Source: Trabulsiella odontotermitis (GTDB lineage Bacteria > Pseudomonadota > Gammaproteobacteria > Enterobacterales > Enterobacteriaceae). Taken from it: a DNA stretch of 64,000 nt. The notes under the pieces are model-generated. The model worked only from the letters and a program-made list of their open reading frames with translations, did no database searches and was not told the origin of the DNA. Both the position numbers and the translations under genes were made by a program. Of the stretch, positions 10,101 to 20,143 are shown in pieces (position 1 is the first letter of the stretch; the number at the start of each line of letters is the position of its first letter). The DNA is taken from assembly GCF_001297775.1 (NCBI RefSeq), contig NZ_LIFX01000010.1:62001-126000 (forward strand), read 5' to 3'.

Positions 10101-12131
10101 CTTGACGACAACGGCGAAGGCACCGTAACGCTACCGATTGGCGATTTCAACGGTGAACTGCGCGTCATGGCGCAGGCGTGGAACGACGACGACTTTGGCA
10201 GCACGGAAAGCAAAGTGGTGGTTGCCGCGCCGGTGATTGCCGAGGTCAGTATGCCGCGTTTCATCGCCAGTGGCGATACGACGCGACTGGTGCTTGATAT
10301 CACAAACCTTACCGATGCGCCGCAGACACTCAACGTACAGCTTACCGCTTCGGGGCTGATCGATATGGAAGGCGCGCAGCCGCAGCCAGTCGACCTGGCA
10401 CCGGGCGTGCGTACCACGCTGTTTGTGCCGGTGCGGGCAAAAGAGGGTTTTGGCGACGGGGTACTCAGTGCGGTGATCACCGGCCTGAATCTGCCGGGTG
10501 AAACACTGGCACCGGTCAATAAAACGTGGAAACTGGGCGTGCGTCCGGCGTTCCCGGCTGAAACCGTCAGTTCGTGGGGCGCGCTGCAACCGGGTGAAAG
10601 CTGGACTGCGCCGCCTAACCATCTTGAGGGTTTTTCACCCACGACGCTCGAAGGACAGTTGTTATTGAGCGGTAAGCCACCGCTCAACATTGCGCGTTAT
10701 ATTCGTGAACTGAAGGCCTATCCTTACGGCTGTCTGGAGCAGACCACCAGCGGGCTGTTCCCGTCGCTGTACACCAACGCGGCACAACTGAAAAATCTCG
10801 GCATTGTCGGCGACAGCGACGAAAAACGTCGCGCAGCGGTGGATATCGGTATCTCGCGCTTGCTGCAAATGCAGCGTGACGACGGCGGGTTTGCCCTGTG
10901 GGACAAAGAAGGCCCGGAAGAGTACTGGCTGACGGCCTATGTGATGGATTTCCTGGTACGCGCGGGTGAGCAGGGGTACAGCGTACCCGCAGAGGCGCTG
11001 ACGCAGGGCAATAACCGCCTGCTGCGCTATCTGCAGGAGCCGGGTCTGATGACCATTCGCTACAGCGACGATGTTCCGGCAAGCCGCTTTGCCGTGCAGG
11101 CCTATGCCGCGCTGGTGCTGGCGCGTCAGCAGAAAGCGCCGCTCGGCGCACTGCGTGAAATCTGGGAGCGTCACAACCAGGCGCACGCCGGTCTCCCGCT
11201 GATGCAGCTCGGTCTGGCGCTGAAAGCGATGGGTGACGGACCGCGCAGCGAAGGGGCGATCGCGCAGGCGTTAACCACCACGCGGCAGGACAAACAACAC
11301 TGGATGGCCGATTACGGTAGCGCGCTGCGCGACAATGCGCTGATGCTCAATCTGCTGGAGGAAAACAAGGTCCGGCCTGACGCGCAAAATGCGTTGCTCG
11401 TGACGCTTTCCGAACAGGCCTTCGGCCAGCGCTGGCTCTCAACGCAGGAGATGAACGCCCTGTTCCTGGCGGCGAAAGGGTTGCAGGATTTCCCGGGCCA
11501 CTGGCAGGCGAAAACGTCTCTTGATGCGCAGCCGCTGAGCGGTGAGAAAGCGCAAATGCGCAATCTGACCAGCGATCAACTGGCGGCACTGCAGGTGGCT
11601 AATGCTGGTACACAGCCGCTGTGGGTGCGCCTCGACAGTACCGGTTATCCGGAAAACGCGCCGCAACCTTACAGCAACGTCCTGCAGATTGAACGCCAGT
11701 TCCTCGGCACCGACGGGCAGCCGAAAACGATAGCCTCGCTGCGTAGCGGTGATCTGGTACTGGTGCATCTGCAGGTGACGGCAAACCAGAACGTGCCGGA
11801 TGCGCTGGTGGTGGATTTACTGCCCGCCGGACTGGAGCTGGAAAACCAGAATCTGGCGAACAGCAGCGCCAGCCTGGAGGATAACGGTGCCGAGGTGCAG
11901 AACCTGCTTAACCAGATGCAACAGGCTGATATTCAGCATATCGAGTTCCGCGATGACCGCTTTGTCGCGGCCGTCGCCGTGAATGAAGGACAGCCTGTGA
12001 CGCTGGTTTACCTGGCGCGCGCCGTTACGCCGGGCACGTATCAGGTTCCCGCCCCGCAGGTGGAATCAATGTATGTTCCGCAGTGGCGGGCGAACGGTCA
12101 GAGCAGTGGACCACTGATCGTCGCACCATAA
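7152..12131 (+). CDS. yfhM: Bacterial alpha-2-macroglobulin (lipoprotein)
   Basis: A 1659-residue broad-range protease trap. The N-terminus is a lipoprotein signal with lipobox LSGC (Cys22); aspartate follows the cysteine, a signal for inner-membrane retention in enterics. A proline/alanine-rich linker follows, then repeated macroglobulin domains, a bait region and the thioester domain with CLEQ at residues 1194-1197 (bases 10731-10742). In the family, cleavage of the bait closes the trap and the thioester binds the attacking protease. The start at 7152 fits the signal peptide; 30 upstream in-frame residues do not. pbpC begins one base after the stop, linking defence to cell-wall repair. Confidence 0.97.
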   Translation: MKPLRLAALSLALIAVFSLSGCDNDDAPKATPSSSDTPAATPAPAAEKPAAQTPAKPDSATLAKLTAQSQGKSLTMLDASEVQMDGAATLVLTFSVPLQPEQDFSRNVHLVDKTSGKVDGAWELSPNLKELRLRHLEPKRKLLLTVDPGLVALNNATLGTSIEKTINTRDVQPSVGFASRGSLLPGKVVEGLPVMALNVNNVDVNFFRIKPELLASFISQWEYRNALTNWESDELLKMADLVYTGRFDLNPQRNTREKLLLPLRDIKPLQQAGVYVAVMNQAGHYNYSNAATLFTLSDLGVSAHRYHDRLDVFTQSLENGAAQPGIDVQLLNTRGQTISQATSDAQGHVTLKVDQDAALLLARKDGQTTMLDLKLPALDLAEFSIAGAPGYSKQFFMFGPRDLYRPGETVILNGLLRDSDGKPLAEQPVRLEVVKPDGQVIRTVVSKPVNGLYQFTYPLDSGAATGMWQIRANTGDNRSRAWDFHVEDFMPERMALNLTPQKTPLSPADDVKFEVAGYYLYGAPANGNALQGKLFLRPLREAVPALPGFQFGDIAEENLSRTLDEIQLKLDDTGRGEVSTESQWKESHSPLQVVLQASLLESGGRPVTRRAEQPIWPATALPGIRPEFAAKAVYDYRTDTTVNQPIVDEDSNAAFDIVYVDAQGKKLAVSGLQVRLIRERRDYYWNWSDSDGWQSQFDQKDLVEGEQALDLQADETGKVSFPVEWGSYRLEVKAPDDTISSVRFWAGYSWQDNSDGTGAARPDRVTMKLDKPAYKPGDTIKLNIAAPAAGKGYAMVESSEGPLWWKEIDVPQGGMDLSIPVDKRWNRHDIYLSTLVIRPGDKSKSATPKRAVGLLHLPLGDENRRLNIALESPTKMRPNQPLTVKVKATVKEGVTPKQVNVLLSAVDSGVLNITDYVTPDPWNAFFGQKRYGADIYDIYGQVIEGQGRLASLRFGGDGDELKRGGKPPVNHVNIVAQQAQPVMLDDNGEGTVTLPIGDFNGELRVMAQAWNDDDFGSTESKVVVAAPVIAEVSMPRFIASGDTTRLVLDITNLTDAPQTLNVQLTASGLIDMEGAQPQPVDLAPGVRTTLFVPVRAKEGFGDGVLSAVITGLNLPGETLAPVNKTWKLGVRPAFPAETVSSWGALQPGESWTAPPNHLEGFSPTTLEGQLLLSGKPPLNIARYIRELKAYPYGCLEQTTSGLFPSLYTNAAQLKNLGIVGDSDEKRRAAVDIGISRLLQMQRDDGGFALWDKEGPEEYWLTAYVMDFLVRAGEQGYSVPAEALTQGNNRLLRYLQEPGLMTIRYSDDVPASRFAVQAYAALVLARQQKAPLGALREIWERHNQAHAGLPLMQLGLALKAMGDGPRSEGAIAQALTTTRQDKQHWMADYGSALRDNALMLNLLEENKVRPDAQNALLVTLSEQAFGQRWLSTQEMNALFLAAKGLQDFPGHWQAKTSLDAQPLSGEKAQMRNLTSDQLAALQVANAGTQPLWVRLDSTGYPENAPQPYSNVLQIERQFLGTDGQPKTIASLRSGDLVLVHLQVTANQNVPDALVVDLLPAGLELENQNLANSSASLEDNGAEVQNLLNQMQQADIQHIEFRDDRFVAAVAVNEGQPVTLVYLARAVTPGTYQVPAPQVESMYVPQWRANGQSSGPLIVAP

Positions 12132-12132
12132 C

Positions 12133-14457
12133 ATGCGTTTTTTGCCCGTGAAAAAGACCCGCTGGCTCTGGCTGGCGGGATTTTTGTTGATGGCCTGGCT
12201 GCTGATCGTTGCCGCCGATCGCCTGTGGCCGCTGCCGCTTAACGAAGTGGCGCCCGCGCGCGTGGTGGTAGCGGAAGACGGCACGCCGATGTGGCGTTTT
12301 GCCGACGCCGACGGGATCTGGCGTTATCCGGTCACCCTCAACGATGTCTCTCCCCGTTATCTTGACGCGCTGATCCAGTATGAAGATCGCTGGTTCTGGG
12401 ATCATCCCGGCGTCAATCCGTTCGCCATTGCCCGCGCGGCCTGGCAGGATCTCACCGCCCGACGGGTGATCTCCGGTGGCAGTACGCTGACCATGCAGGT
12501 GGCGCGGCTACTCGACCCGCATCCCCGCACTTTCAGCGGTAAATTCCGCCAGTTGTGGCGCGCCCTGCAACTTGAATGGCACCTGTCGAAACCGCAGATC
12601 CTCACCCTGTACCTCAACCGCGCGCCGTTTGGCGGCACGTTGCAGGGGATCGGCGCGGCAAGCTGGTCCTATCTGGGTAAACCGCCGTCGCAGCTCAGTT
12701 ATTCCGACGCAGCGCTGCTGGCGGTTCTGCCGCAGGCACCCAGCCGCTTGCGTCCTGATCGCTGGCCGCAACGCGCACAGGCGGCGCGTAACAAAGTGCT
12801 CGACCGCATGCTGACGCAGGGCGTGTGGTCAGCCACCGTGGTTAAAGAAGCGCGTGAGGAGCCGGTATGGCTCGCGCCCCGGCAGATGCCGCAGCTGGCG
12901 CCACTGTTTTCCCGCCGTGTGCTGACGAAAAGCCAGGGCACGAAAATCGTCACCACCCTCGATGCCAGTCTGCAACGCCAGCTGGAAGAGATCGCGCTGA
13001 ATCAGGAAAGTCGCCTGCCGCCGCGCAGCTCGCTGGCGATTATCGTCGTTGATCATACCAGCATGAAAGTCAGGGGTTGGGTGGGCTCGGTGGATATCAA
13101 CGACAACAACCGTTTTGGGCATATCGACATGGTGTCGGCGGTGCGTTCGCCAGGGTCGGTGCTGAAACCCTTTATTTACGGGCTGGCGATGGATGACGGG
13201 TTGATCCACCCGGCCTCGCTGTTGCAGGACGTGCCGCGCCGTTTCAGCGACTATCGCCCCGGCAATTTTGACAGCGGTTTTCATGGCCCGGTGAGCATGA
13301 GCGATGCGCTGGTACGTTCGTTGAATCTGCCCGCCGTGCAGGTACTGGAAGCCTACGGCCCGAAACAGTTTGCTGGTCGCCTGCGGAATGCGGGACTGCC
13401 GCTGATCCTGCCCGCCGGGGCTGAGCCGAATCTGTCGCTGATTTTAGGCGGTGCGGGCGCGCGGCTGGAAAATATCGTCGCCGCTTACAGCGCCTTTGCC
13501 CGGCACGGAAAAGCAGGGCAGCTACGCCTGCTCGCCAGCGATCCGCTGCGTGAGCGTCCGCTGCTTTCCCCCGGCTCCGCGTGGATTATTCGCCGCATTC
13601 TCGCCGGAGAAGAGCAGCCGCTGCCGGATGCCTCGCTACCAAAAACGGTTCCGCTGGCGTGGAAAACCGGTACCAGCTACGGCTACCGTGATGCGTGGGC
13701 GATTGGCGTCAATGCGCGTTATGTGATTGGCATCTGGACCGGGCGCCCGGACGGCACACCTGTCGTCGGGCAGTTCGGTTTCGCCAGCGCGGTGCCGCTA
13801 CTGAATCAGGTCAATAACCTGCTGCTTTCCCGCGCGTCGGTCATCAAAGGCGGATTGCCGGAAGATCCGCGACCGTCGACCGTAAGCGCGGCCACGGTGT
13901 GCTGGCCGGGCGGGCAAACGCTGCCGGATGGCGACAGTAACTGTCGGCGTCGGTTATCCACCTGGCTGGTGGACAACAGCCAGCCACCGACGCTGTTGTT
14001 GCCGGGGCAGGAAGGAATGCGCGGGATCCATTTCCCGGTGTGGGTGAACGCGAAAGGTGAGCGGGTAGCGGCGGACTGCCCGGACGCGACAGAAAAAATG
14101 TTGCAAGTCTGGCCGTTACCGTTAGAGCCCTGGCTACCTGCGAGTGAACGGCGTGCGGCGCGATTACCTGCACCGTCGGCGGATTGCCCGCCATTGCAGC
14201 AACAAAACGTCGCGCCGCTGGTGCTGTCGGGCGTACGCAACGGCGCAGTTATCAAACGCCTGCCGGGAGCAAGCCGCGTGTCGCTGGTATTGCAGACCAG
14301 CGGCGGCGAGGGGCGACGCTGGTGGTTTGTCAACGGCGAACCGCTGGAAGAGACGGGCGTCAGTACCACGTTATTACTTGAAAACCCGGGTGATTATCAG
14401 CTGCTGGTGATGGACGAGGCGGGGCAAACTGTCACCGCCACGTTCACGCTGCAATAG
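12133..14457 (+). CDS. pbpC: Penicillin-binding protein 1C
   Basis: A 774-residue bifunctional peptidoglycan synthase anchored by one N-terminal membrane helix (LWLAGFLLMAWLLIVAA). The glycosyltransferase domain shows YEDRWFWDHPG and GGSTLTMQVAR. The transpeptidase domain has the nucleophile motif SVLK (Ser342-Lys345) and KTGTSYGYRD at residue 511. A C-terminal BiPBP_C domain (from about residue 690) is typical for PBP1C. Coupling to yfhM (one-base gap) is conserved in enterics and has led to the idea that the wall is repaired where the macroglobulin traps a protease. Confidence 0.97.
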   Translation: MRFLPVKKTRWLWLAGFLLMAWLLIVAADRLWPLPLNEVAPARVVVAEDGTPMWRFADADGIWRYPVTLNDVSPRYLDALIQYEDRWFWDHPGVNPFAIARAAWQDLTARRVISGGSTLTMQVARLLDPHPRTFSGKFRQLWRALQLEWHLSKPQILTLYLNRAPFGGTLQGIGAASWSYLGKPPSQLSYSDAALLAVLPQAPSRLRPDRWPQRAQAARNKVLDRMLTQGVWSATVVKEAREEPVWLAPRQMPQLAPLFSRRVLTKSQGTKIVTTLDASLQRQLEEIALNQESRLPPRSSLAIIVVDHTSMKVRGWVGSVDINDNNRFGHIDMVSAVRSPGSVLKPFIYGLAMDDGLIHPASLLQDVPRRFSDYRPGNFDSGFHGPVSMSDALVRSLNLPAVQVLEAYGPKQFAGRLRNAGLPLILPAGAEPNLSLILGGAGARLENIVAAYSAFARHGKAGQLRLLASDPLRERPLLSPGSAWIIRRILAGEEQPLPDASLPKTVPLAWKTGTSYGYRDAWAIGVNARYVIGIWTGRPDGTPVVGQFGFASAVPLLNQVNNLLLSRASVIKGGLPEDPRPSTVSAATVCWPGGQTLPDGDSNCRRRLSTWLVDNSQPPTLLLPGQEGMRGIHFPVWVNAKGERVAADCPDATEKMLQVWPLPLEPWLPASERRAARLPAPSADCPPLQQQNVAPLVLSGVRNGAVIKRLPGASRVSLVLQTSGGEGRRWWFVNGEPLEETGVSTTLLLENPGDYQLLVMDEAGQTVTATFTLQ

Positions 14458-14530
14458 ACCATTTTTTGCTCTCGCGGTGTGATCTGTTGCTGAAACTCGT
14501 CTCATTTTAAAAAAATGTTATCTTAATCCA

Positions 14531-14559
14531 TAGGCAAGGACATTTTTGCTCTTTATAAT
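14531..14559 (+). promoter_or_regulatory. Probable sigma-70 promoter of ndk
   Basis: A perfect TATAAT at 14554-14559 is preceded at 17 bases by TAGGCA, a partial match to the -35 box. It lies 60 bases before the ndk ATG in an AT-rich gap. Seen in sequence; not tested. Confidence 0.6.
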
Positions 14560-14618
14560 TCGCGCCAGATTTATACCGCGTCATGCGTAAAACAACAGAA
14601 CATCACCAGAGGTTATCA

Positions 14619-15050
14619 ATGGCTATTGAACGTACTTTTTCCATCATCAAACCAAACGCGGTAGCAAAAAACGTAATTGGTAATATCTTCTCTCGCTTTG
14701 AAGCAGCGGGCTTTAAAATCGTCGGCACCAAAATGCTGCACCTGAGCGTTGAGCAGGCTCGCGGTTTCTACGCTGAGCACGACGGCAAGCCGTTCTTCGA
14801 CGGCCTGGTTGAGTTCATGACCTCCGGCCCGATCGTGGTTTCCGTGCTGGAAAGCGAAAACGCGGTACAGCGTCACCGTGACCTGATGGGCGCCACCAAC
14901 CCGGCGAATGCCCTGGCTGGTACCCTGCGCGCGGACTACGCTGACAGCTTCACCGAAAACGGCACCCACGGTTCTGATTCTGTTGAATCTGCCGCGCGCG
15001 AAATCGCCTTCTTCTTTGGCGAAGGCGAAGTGTGCCCGCGCACTCGCTAA
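14619..15050 (+). CDS. ndk: Nucleoside diphosphate kinase
   Basis: A 143-residue housekeeping enzyme that equalises NTP and dNTP pools by passing the gamma phosphate through a phosphohistidine. The signature NGTHGSDS contains the catalytic histidine, near residue 117. The start [15 protein letters not shown] at 14619 is chosen over an in-frame ATG 36 bases upstream because it matches the family start and is preceded by CCAGAGG. A strong intrinsic terminator lies 60 bases after the stop, so this is a single-gene unit. Confidence 0.98.
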   Translation: MAIERTFSIIKPNAVAKNVIGNIFSRFEAAGFKIVGTKMLHLSVEQARGFYAEHDGKPFFDGLVEFMTSGPIVVSVLESENAVQRHRDLMGATNPANALAGTLRADYADSFTENGTHGSDSVESAAREIAFFFGEGEVCPRTR

Positions 15051-15110
15051 TGTTTTTCATGATTGCCGCGTGCAGACGTGGCATTCATGCGCCATAATTT
15101 GTACAATACA

Positions 15111-15141
15111 GCGCCCCGAATTTTGCGGGGCGTTTCTTTTT
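15111..15141 (+). terminator. Intrinsic terminator of ndk
   Basis: Stem CGCCCCG/CGGGGCG (15112-15118 with 15126-15132), loop AATTTTG, followed by TTTCTTTTT. Confidence 0.9.
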
Positions 15142-15187
15142 AACCCTCCAGGGGCCATAACGTGTAATAACGAGGCCGGAATACATT

Positions 15188-16354
15188 ATGTCTGAACAAA
15201 TTGTCACGCCTGATTCTGCCGCTCTGACGGTGCCTTCCCAGGACGCCAAAATTAACCTGCTGGATTTAAACCGTCAGGAAATGCGTGAGTTTTTCAAAAA
15301 TTTAGGTGAAAAACCTTTCCGCGCCGATCAGGTGATGAAATGGATTTACCATTATTGCTGCGATAACTTTGATGAAATGACTGACATCAACAAAGTGCTG
15401 CGCGGCAAACTGAAAGAGGTCGCGGAAATTCGCGCCCCGGACGTCGTCGAAGAACAGCGCTCCTCTGATGGCACCATCAAATGGGCCATCGCCGTGGGCG
15501 ATCAACGCGTTGAAACGGTTTATATTCCTGAAGACGATCGCGCCACCCTGTGCGTTTCTTCACAGGTTGGTTGTGCGCTGGAGTGTAAATTCTGCTCTAC
15601 GGCACAGCAGGGCTTTAACCGTAACCTGCGCGTTTCTGAAATTATTGGTCAGGTATGGCGTGCGGCGAAAATCATCGGCGCCGCCAAAGTGACGGGGACA
15701 CGTCCGATTACCAACGTGGTAATGATGGGGATGGGCGAACCGCTGCTTAACCTGACGAACGTCGTACCGGCAATGGAAATCATGCTCGACGATTTCGGCT
15801 TTGGCTTGTCCAAACGCCGCGTCACGCTGTCCACCTCTGGCGTGGTTCCGGCGCTGGACAAACTCGGCGACATGATTGACGTCGCGCTGGCAATCTCCCT
15901 GCATGCGCCGAACGACGAGATCCGTGACGAAATCGTCCCGATCAACAGAAAGTATAATATTGAAACGTTCCTGGCCGCCGTGCGTCGTTATCTGGAGAAA
16001 TCCAACGCCAATCAGGGCCGCGTGACCATCGAGTATGTGATGCTCGACCACGTGAATGACGGCACCGAGCATGCGCATCAACTGGCGGAACTGCTGAAAG
16101 ACACGCCGTGCAAGATCAATCTGATCCCGTGGAACCCGTTCCCCGGCGCACCGTATGGCCGCAGCTCCAACAGCCGCATCGACCGTTTCTCGAAAGTATT
16201 GATGGAATATGGTTTTACCACCATCGTACGTAAAACGCGCGGCGATGACATTGATGCCGCCTGCGGTCAGCTGGCCGGAGACGTGATTGATCGTACCAAA
16301 CGCACGCTGCGAAAACGCATGCAAGGTGAACCTATTGCGGTGAAAGCCGTCTGA
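15188..16354 (+). CDS. rlmN: Dual-specificity 23S rRNA/tRNA adenine-C2 methyltransferase
   Basis: A 388-residue radical-SAM methyl synthase that makes 2-methyladenosine at position 2503 of 23S rRNA and position 37 of certain tRNAs. The cluster motif CALECKFC gives cysteines 129, 133 and 136; the region GMGEPLLN binds SAM. The C-terminal [12 protein letters not shown] carries the cysteine that forms the covalent RNA intermediate. It is four residues longer than the E. coli protein because of the variable N-terminus. The gene starts 46 bases after the ndk terminator. Confidence 0.97.
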   Translation: MSEQIVTPDSAALTVPSQDAKINLLDLNRQEMREFFKNLGEKPFRADQVMKWIYHYCCDNFDEMTDINKVLRGKLKEVAEIRAPDVVEEQRSSDGTIKWAIAVGDQRVETVYIPEDDRATLCVSSQVGCALECKFCSTAQQGFNRNLRVSEIIGQVWRAAKIIGAAKVTGTRPITNVVMMGMGEPLLNLTNVVPAMEIMLDDFGFGLSKRRVTLSTSGVVPALDKLGDMIDVALAISLHAPNDEIRDEIVPINRKYNIETFLAAVRRYLEKSNANQGRVTIEYVMLDHVNDGTEHAHQLAELLKDTPCKINLIPWNPFPGAPYGRSSNSRIDRFSKVLMEYGFTTIVRKTRGDDIDAACGQLAGDVIDRTKRTLRKRMQGEPIAVKAV

Positions 16355-16582
16355 GATCCTGAGCCGCGTGTTTCAGGATGAGGCGCGCGGTATTCGTTAA
16401 GGTGACGGATGAGGTAAATTGCATCATTAGCATTAATAATTACGGTGCGTTTCCGTCGGGATTGAGGCAGTATGTAGCGGTTCAACAACAGCTTAGGCTT
16501 GTTTAGTAATCGGGTAGATATTTCGCGGTGCGGGTTTACCGGCACCTGACTCTTAAATTTCACGTACCAGCAGTTGTAGCGA

Positions 16583-17590
16583 ATGAATACTGAAGCCACT
16601 CACGACCAACATGAAGCACAAACCACGGGTACACGTCTGCGCAACGCCCGTGAACAACTCGGACTCAGTCAACAAGCCGTCGCGGAACGCTTGTGTCTGA
16701 AGGTTTCCACGGTTCGCGATCTTGAAGACGATAAGGCTCCTGCCGATCTGGCTTCAACATTCCTGCGTGGGTACATCCGTTCTTATGCCCGACTGGTGCA
16801 TATCCCGGAAGAAGAACTGCTTCCGATCAAAGAGACGCCAGTCCGAATGACGAAAGTCGCGCCGATGCAAGGCATGACGATAGGTAAGCGCCGCAAAAGA
16901 CGTGACGGCTGGCTGATGAGCTTTACCTGGCTGGTGCTGTTTGTGGTGATTGGCCTGACGGGCGCCTGGTGGTGGCAAAACCACAAAGCGCAGCAGGAAG
17001 AGATCTCCAGCATGGCCGATCAGTCCTCCGCTGAGCTGAACGCTGCCGACACCAGTTCGCAGCAGAGTATTCCGCTGGATACCAGTGCTGCGCAAACGCC
17101 GGACGCGACCGCGCAGAATACGCCTGTTGAGCAGCCAGCCCCGACGACCTCCGCTCCGGCAACCCCGGCGCCGACCACGACTGCTCCGGCGGATAACGCC
17201 CAGGCGAATGCGGTGGTGCCGCCATCACAGGCCAACGTCGACAGCACAGCCAACACTACCGCACCGGCTGCCACGGACGGCGCGCCATTGCCGACCAGTC
17301 CGGCGGATACTGCCGCGCCGACCGCAGGTACTGGCGCCATTGTGATGAATTTCAATGCCGATTGCTGGCTGGAAGTCTCTGACGCAACGGGCAAAAAACT
17401 GTTCAGCGGCCTGCAACGCAAAGATGGCACGCTTAACTTAACCGGGCAGGCGCCTTATAAGCTTAAAATTGGCGCTCCGGCAGCGGTACAGATCCAGTAT
17501 CAGGGAAAACCTGTCGATCTCAGTCGCTTTATCAGAACTAACCAGGTTGCGCGTTTGACCCTCAATGCCGAACAATCAATGGCACAGTAA
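16583..17590 (+). CDS. rodZ: Cytoskeletal membrane protein RodZ
   Basis: A 335-residue bitopic membrane protein that joins the MreB filament to the periplasmic elongasome and sets rod shape. Visible parts: an Xre-type helix-turn-helix at residues 18-75 ([23 protein letters not shown]), a basic juxtamembrane stretch, one membrane helix near 111-133 ([18 protein letters not shown]), a long Thr/Ala/Pro-rich linker at about 150-245 and a C-terminal DUF4115 domain ([11 protein letters not shown]...). The 228-base gap before it holds no other gene. ispG follows 26 bases later, as in E. coli. Confidence 0.96.
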   Translation: MNTEATHDQHEAQTTGTRLRNAREQLGLSQQAVAERLCLKVSTVRDLEDDKAPADLASTFLRGYIRSYARLVHIPEEELLPIKETPVRMTKVAPMQGMTIGKRRKRRDGWLMSFTWLVLFVVIGLTGAWWWQNHKAQQEEISSMADQSSAELNAADTSSQQSIPLDTSAAQTPDATAQNTPVEQPAPTTSAPATPAPTTTAPADNAQANAVVPPSQANVDSTANTTAPAATDGAPLPTSPADTAAPTAGTGAIVMNFNADCWLEVSDATGKKLFSGLQRKDGTLNLTGQAPYKLKIGAPAAVQIQYQGKPVDLSRFIRTNQVARLTLNAEQSMAQ

Positions 17591-17616
17591 CAGACGGGCA
17601 ATGCGGGAGATTTTTC

Positions 17617-18738
17617 ATGCATAACCAGGCTCCAATTCAACGTAGGAAGTCCACACGCATTTACGTTGGTAACGTGCCGATCGGCGATGGAGCCCCCATC
17701 GCCGTGCAGTCAATGACCAACACGCGTACGACGGATGTCGAAGCGACGGTCAATCAAATCAAAGCGCTGGAGCGCGTTGGCGCGGACATCGTCCGCGTCT
17801 CTGTTCCGACCATGGATGCCGCAGAAGCCTTCCGACTCATCAAACAGCAGGTCAATGTTCCGCTGGTGGCTGATATCCACTTCGATTACCGCATTGCGCT
17901 GAAAGTCGCCGAGTACGGCGTTGACTGCCTGCGCATCAACCCGGGCAACATTGGTAACGAAGAGCGCATCCGTCAGGTGGTGGATTGCGCGCGTGATAAA
18001 AACATCCCAATCCGTATCGGCGTTAACGCCGGTTCGCTGGAAAAAGATCTCCAGGAAAAATACGGTGAGCCAACGCCGCAGGCGCTGCTCGAATCCGCCA
18101 TGCGCCACGTTGATCACCTCGATCGTCTCAATTTCGATCAATTCAAAGTCAGCGTGAAAGCTTCTGACGTGTTCCTGGCGGTGGAATCTTATCGCCTGCT
18201 GGCGAAGCAAATCGACCAACCGCTGCATCTTGGGATCACCGAAGCGGGCGGCGCTCGCAGCGGCGCGGTGAAATCAGCGATCGGCCTCGGTTTGCTGCTC
18301 TCCGAAGGGATCGGCGATACCCTGCGTGTGTCGCTGGCGGCCGATCCGGTTGAAGAGATCAAAGTCGGCTTCGACATTCTGAAATCGCTGCGTATTCGTG
18401 CGCGCGGTATCAACTTCATCGCCTGCCCGACCTGCTCGCGTCAGGAGTTTGACGTGATTGGTACGGTTAACGCGCTCGAACAGCGTCTGGAAGACATCAT
18501 CACGCCGATGGACGTGTCGATTATCGGTTGCGTGGTGAACGGCCCTGGCGAAGCACTGGTGTCCACACTCGGCGTTACCGGCGGCAACCGTAAAAGCGGT
18601 CTGTACGAAGACGGCGTGCGTAAAGATCGTCTGGACAACGACGACATGATTGCGCAGCTTGAAGCGCGGATCCGTGCGAAAGCCAGCATGCTCGACGAAG
18701 CCCAACGCATCGACGTCCAGCAGGTCGACGTAAAATAA
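17617..18738 (+). CDS. ispG: 4-hydroxy-3-methylbut-2-enyl diphosphate synthase
   Basis: A 373-residue [4Fe-4S] enzyme of the MEP isoprenoid pathway that reduces methylerythritol cyclodiphosphate to HMBPP. The N-terminal TIM-barrel begins with [15 protein letters not shown]; the C-terminal part has the cluster cysteines in [11 protein letters not shown] and [10 protein letters not shown]. Need for an Fe-S cluster links it to the isc genes at the start of the window. It is followed by a hairpin-rich gap that probably encodes SroE, then hisS. Confidence 0.97.
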   Translation: MHNQAPIQRRKSTRIYVGNVPIGDGAPIAVQSMTNTRTTDVEATVNQIKALERVGADIVRVSVPTMDAAEAFRLIKQQVNVPLVADIHFDYRIALKVAEYGVDCLRINPGNIGNEERIRQVVDCARDKNIPIRIGVNAGSLEKDLQEKYGEPTPQALLESAMRHVDHLDRLNFDQFKVSVKASDVFLAVESYRLLAKQIDQPLHLGITEAGGARSGAVKSAIGLGLLLSEGIGDTLRVSLAADPVEEIKVGFDILKSLRIRARGINFIACPTCSRQEFDVIGTVNALEQRLEDIITPMDVSIIGCVVNGPGEALVSTLGVTGGNRKSGLYEDGVRKDRLDNDDMIAQLEARIRAKASMLDEAQRIDVQQVDVK

Positions 18739-18813
18739 TAACGTGATGGGAAGCGACGCGCTTCCCGTGTATGATTGAACCCGCGGGCGCAACAGCGCTA
18801 AGGGTTCATTTTT
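18739..18813 (+). ncRNA. sroE: Probable SroE-type small RNA / attenuator region
   Basis: The ispG-hisS gap holds two hairpins: a perfect stem GGGAAGCG/CGCTTCCC with a three-base loop (18748-18766), then TGAACCC/GGGTTCA (18776-18782 with 18802-18808) followed by five T residues. In E. coli a small RNA, SroE, was reported from this same intergenic position. Position and structure support the call; the 5' end is unknown and the RNA may simply be a processed 3' end of ispG mRNA. Confidence 0.55.
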
Positions 18814-18834
18814 GTATATAGAAAGAGAATAAAC

Positions 18835-20109
18835 GTGGCAAAGAACATTCAAGCCATTCGCGGCATGAACGATTACCTGCCGGGCGAAACCGCCATCTGG
18901 CAGCGCATTGAAGGCACACTGAAAGAGGTGCTCGGCAGCTACGGTTACAGTGAAATCCGTTTGCCGATTGTAGAGCAGACCCCGTTATTCAAACGCGCGA
19001 TCGGTGAAGTCACCGACGTCGTCGAAAAAGAGATGTATACCTTCGAAGATCGTAACGGCGACAGCCTGACGCTACGCCCGGAAGGTACTGCGGGCTGTGT
19101 ACGCGCCGGCATCGAACATGGTCTTCTGTACAATCAGGAACAACGTTTGTGGTACATCGGGCCGATGTTCCGCCACGAGCGTCCGCAGAAAGGGCGCTAT
19201 CGCCAGTTCCATCAGATCGGTTGCGAAGTGTTTGGCCTGCAGGGTCCGGATATCGACGCCGAACTGATTATGCTGACCGCACGCTGGTGGCGCGCGCTGG
19301 GGATCTCCAATGATGTCAGCCTGGAGCTGAACTCCATCGGCTCACTGGAAGCCCGCGCGAACTACCGTGACGCGCTGGTCGCGTTTCTGGAGCAGCACAC
19401 CGATAAGCTTGATGAAGACAGCAAACGCCGCATGTACAGCAACCCGCTGCGTGTACTGGATTCAAAAAGCCCTGACGTTCAGGCGCTGCTGAACGACGCG
19501 CCTGCGCTGGGCGATTACCTGGACGACGAATCGAAAGAACACTTTGCCGGGCTGTGTAAATTCCTCGACGATGCCGGTATTGCCTATACCGTGAATCAGC
19601 GTCTGGTGCGCGGCCTGGATTACTACAATCGTACGGTTTTTGAGTGGGTCACCAATAGCCTGGGTTCCCAGGGCACCGTTTGCGCCGGTGGGCGTTATGA
19701 TGGTCTGGTTGAGCAGTTAGGCGGGCGCGCCACCCCAGGCGTCGGTTTTGCGATGGGGCTTGAGCGATTAGTTTTACTGGTTCAGGCCGTTAATCCGGAA
19801 TTTAAAGCCGATCCTGTTGTCGATATATACCTGATCGCCTCCGGAGAAAATACTCAGTCAGCCGCTATGCGTCTGGCAGAGCAGATCCGCGATGCGAACA
19901 AAGGCGTTAAACTGATGACTAACCACGGTGGCGGTAACTTCAAGAAGCAGTTTGCCCGTGCAGACAAGTGGGGCGCTCGCGTCGCGCTGGTGCTGGGTGA
20001 ATCTGAGATGGCGGAACGCAACGTTGTGGTGAAAGATTTACGCTCAGGTGAGCAAACGACTGTCGCGCAGGATAGCGTTGCGGCGTATTTGCGCACACTA
20101 CTGGGCTAA
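18835..20109 (+). CDS. hisS: Histidyl-tRNA synthetase
   Basis: A 424-residue class II synthetase that charges tRNA-His. The class II motif 2 region is [16 protein letters not shown], the histidine-specific stretches are [12 protein letters not shown] and CAGGRYDGL, and motif 3 is [11 protein letters not shown]; the C-terminal anticodon-binding domain follows from about residue 325. The start codon is GTG at 18835, preceded by AGAAAGAGAA, and gives exactly the E. coli length. yfgM starts 34 bases later, in the hisS-yfgM-bamB-der order of E. coli. Confidence 0.97.
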   Translation: MAKNIQAIRGMNDYLPGETAIWQRIEGTLKEVLGSYGYSEIRLPIVEQTPLFKRAIGEVTDVVEKEMYTFEDRNGDSLTLRPEGTAGCVRAGIEHGLLYNQEQRLWYIGPMFRHERPQKGRYRQFHQIGCEVFGLQGPDIDAELIMLTARWWRALGISNDVSLELNSIGSLEARANYRDALVAFLEQHTDKLDEDSKRRMYSNPLRVLDSKSPDVQALLNDAPALGDYLDDESKEHFAGLCKFLDDAGIAYTVNQRLVRGLDYYNRTVFEWVTNSLGSQGTVCAGGRYDGLVEQLGGRATPGVGFAMGLERLVLLVQAVNPEFKADPVVDIYLIASGENTQSAAMRLAEQIRDANKGVKLMTNHGGGNFKKQFARADKWGARVALVLGESEMAERNVVVKDLRSGEQTTVAQDSVAAYLRTLLG

Positions 20110-20143
20110 TCTCCCGGGAAATATCATTCAGGAGAAGGACTGC

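Noticed and set aside
17085-17345. Repetitive Thr/Ala/Pro-coding stretch in rodZ as a possible repeat array
   Set aside because: It is the normal low-complexity periplasmic linker of RodZ; no regular repeat unit or CRISPR-like spacing is present.
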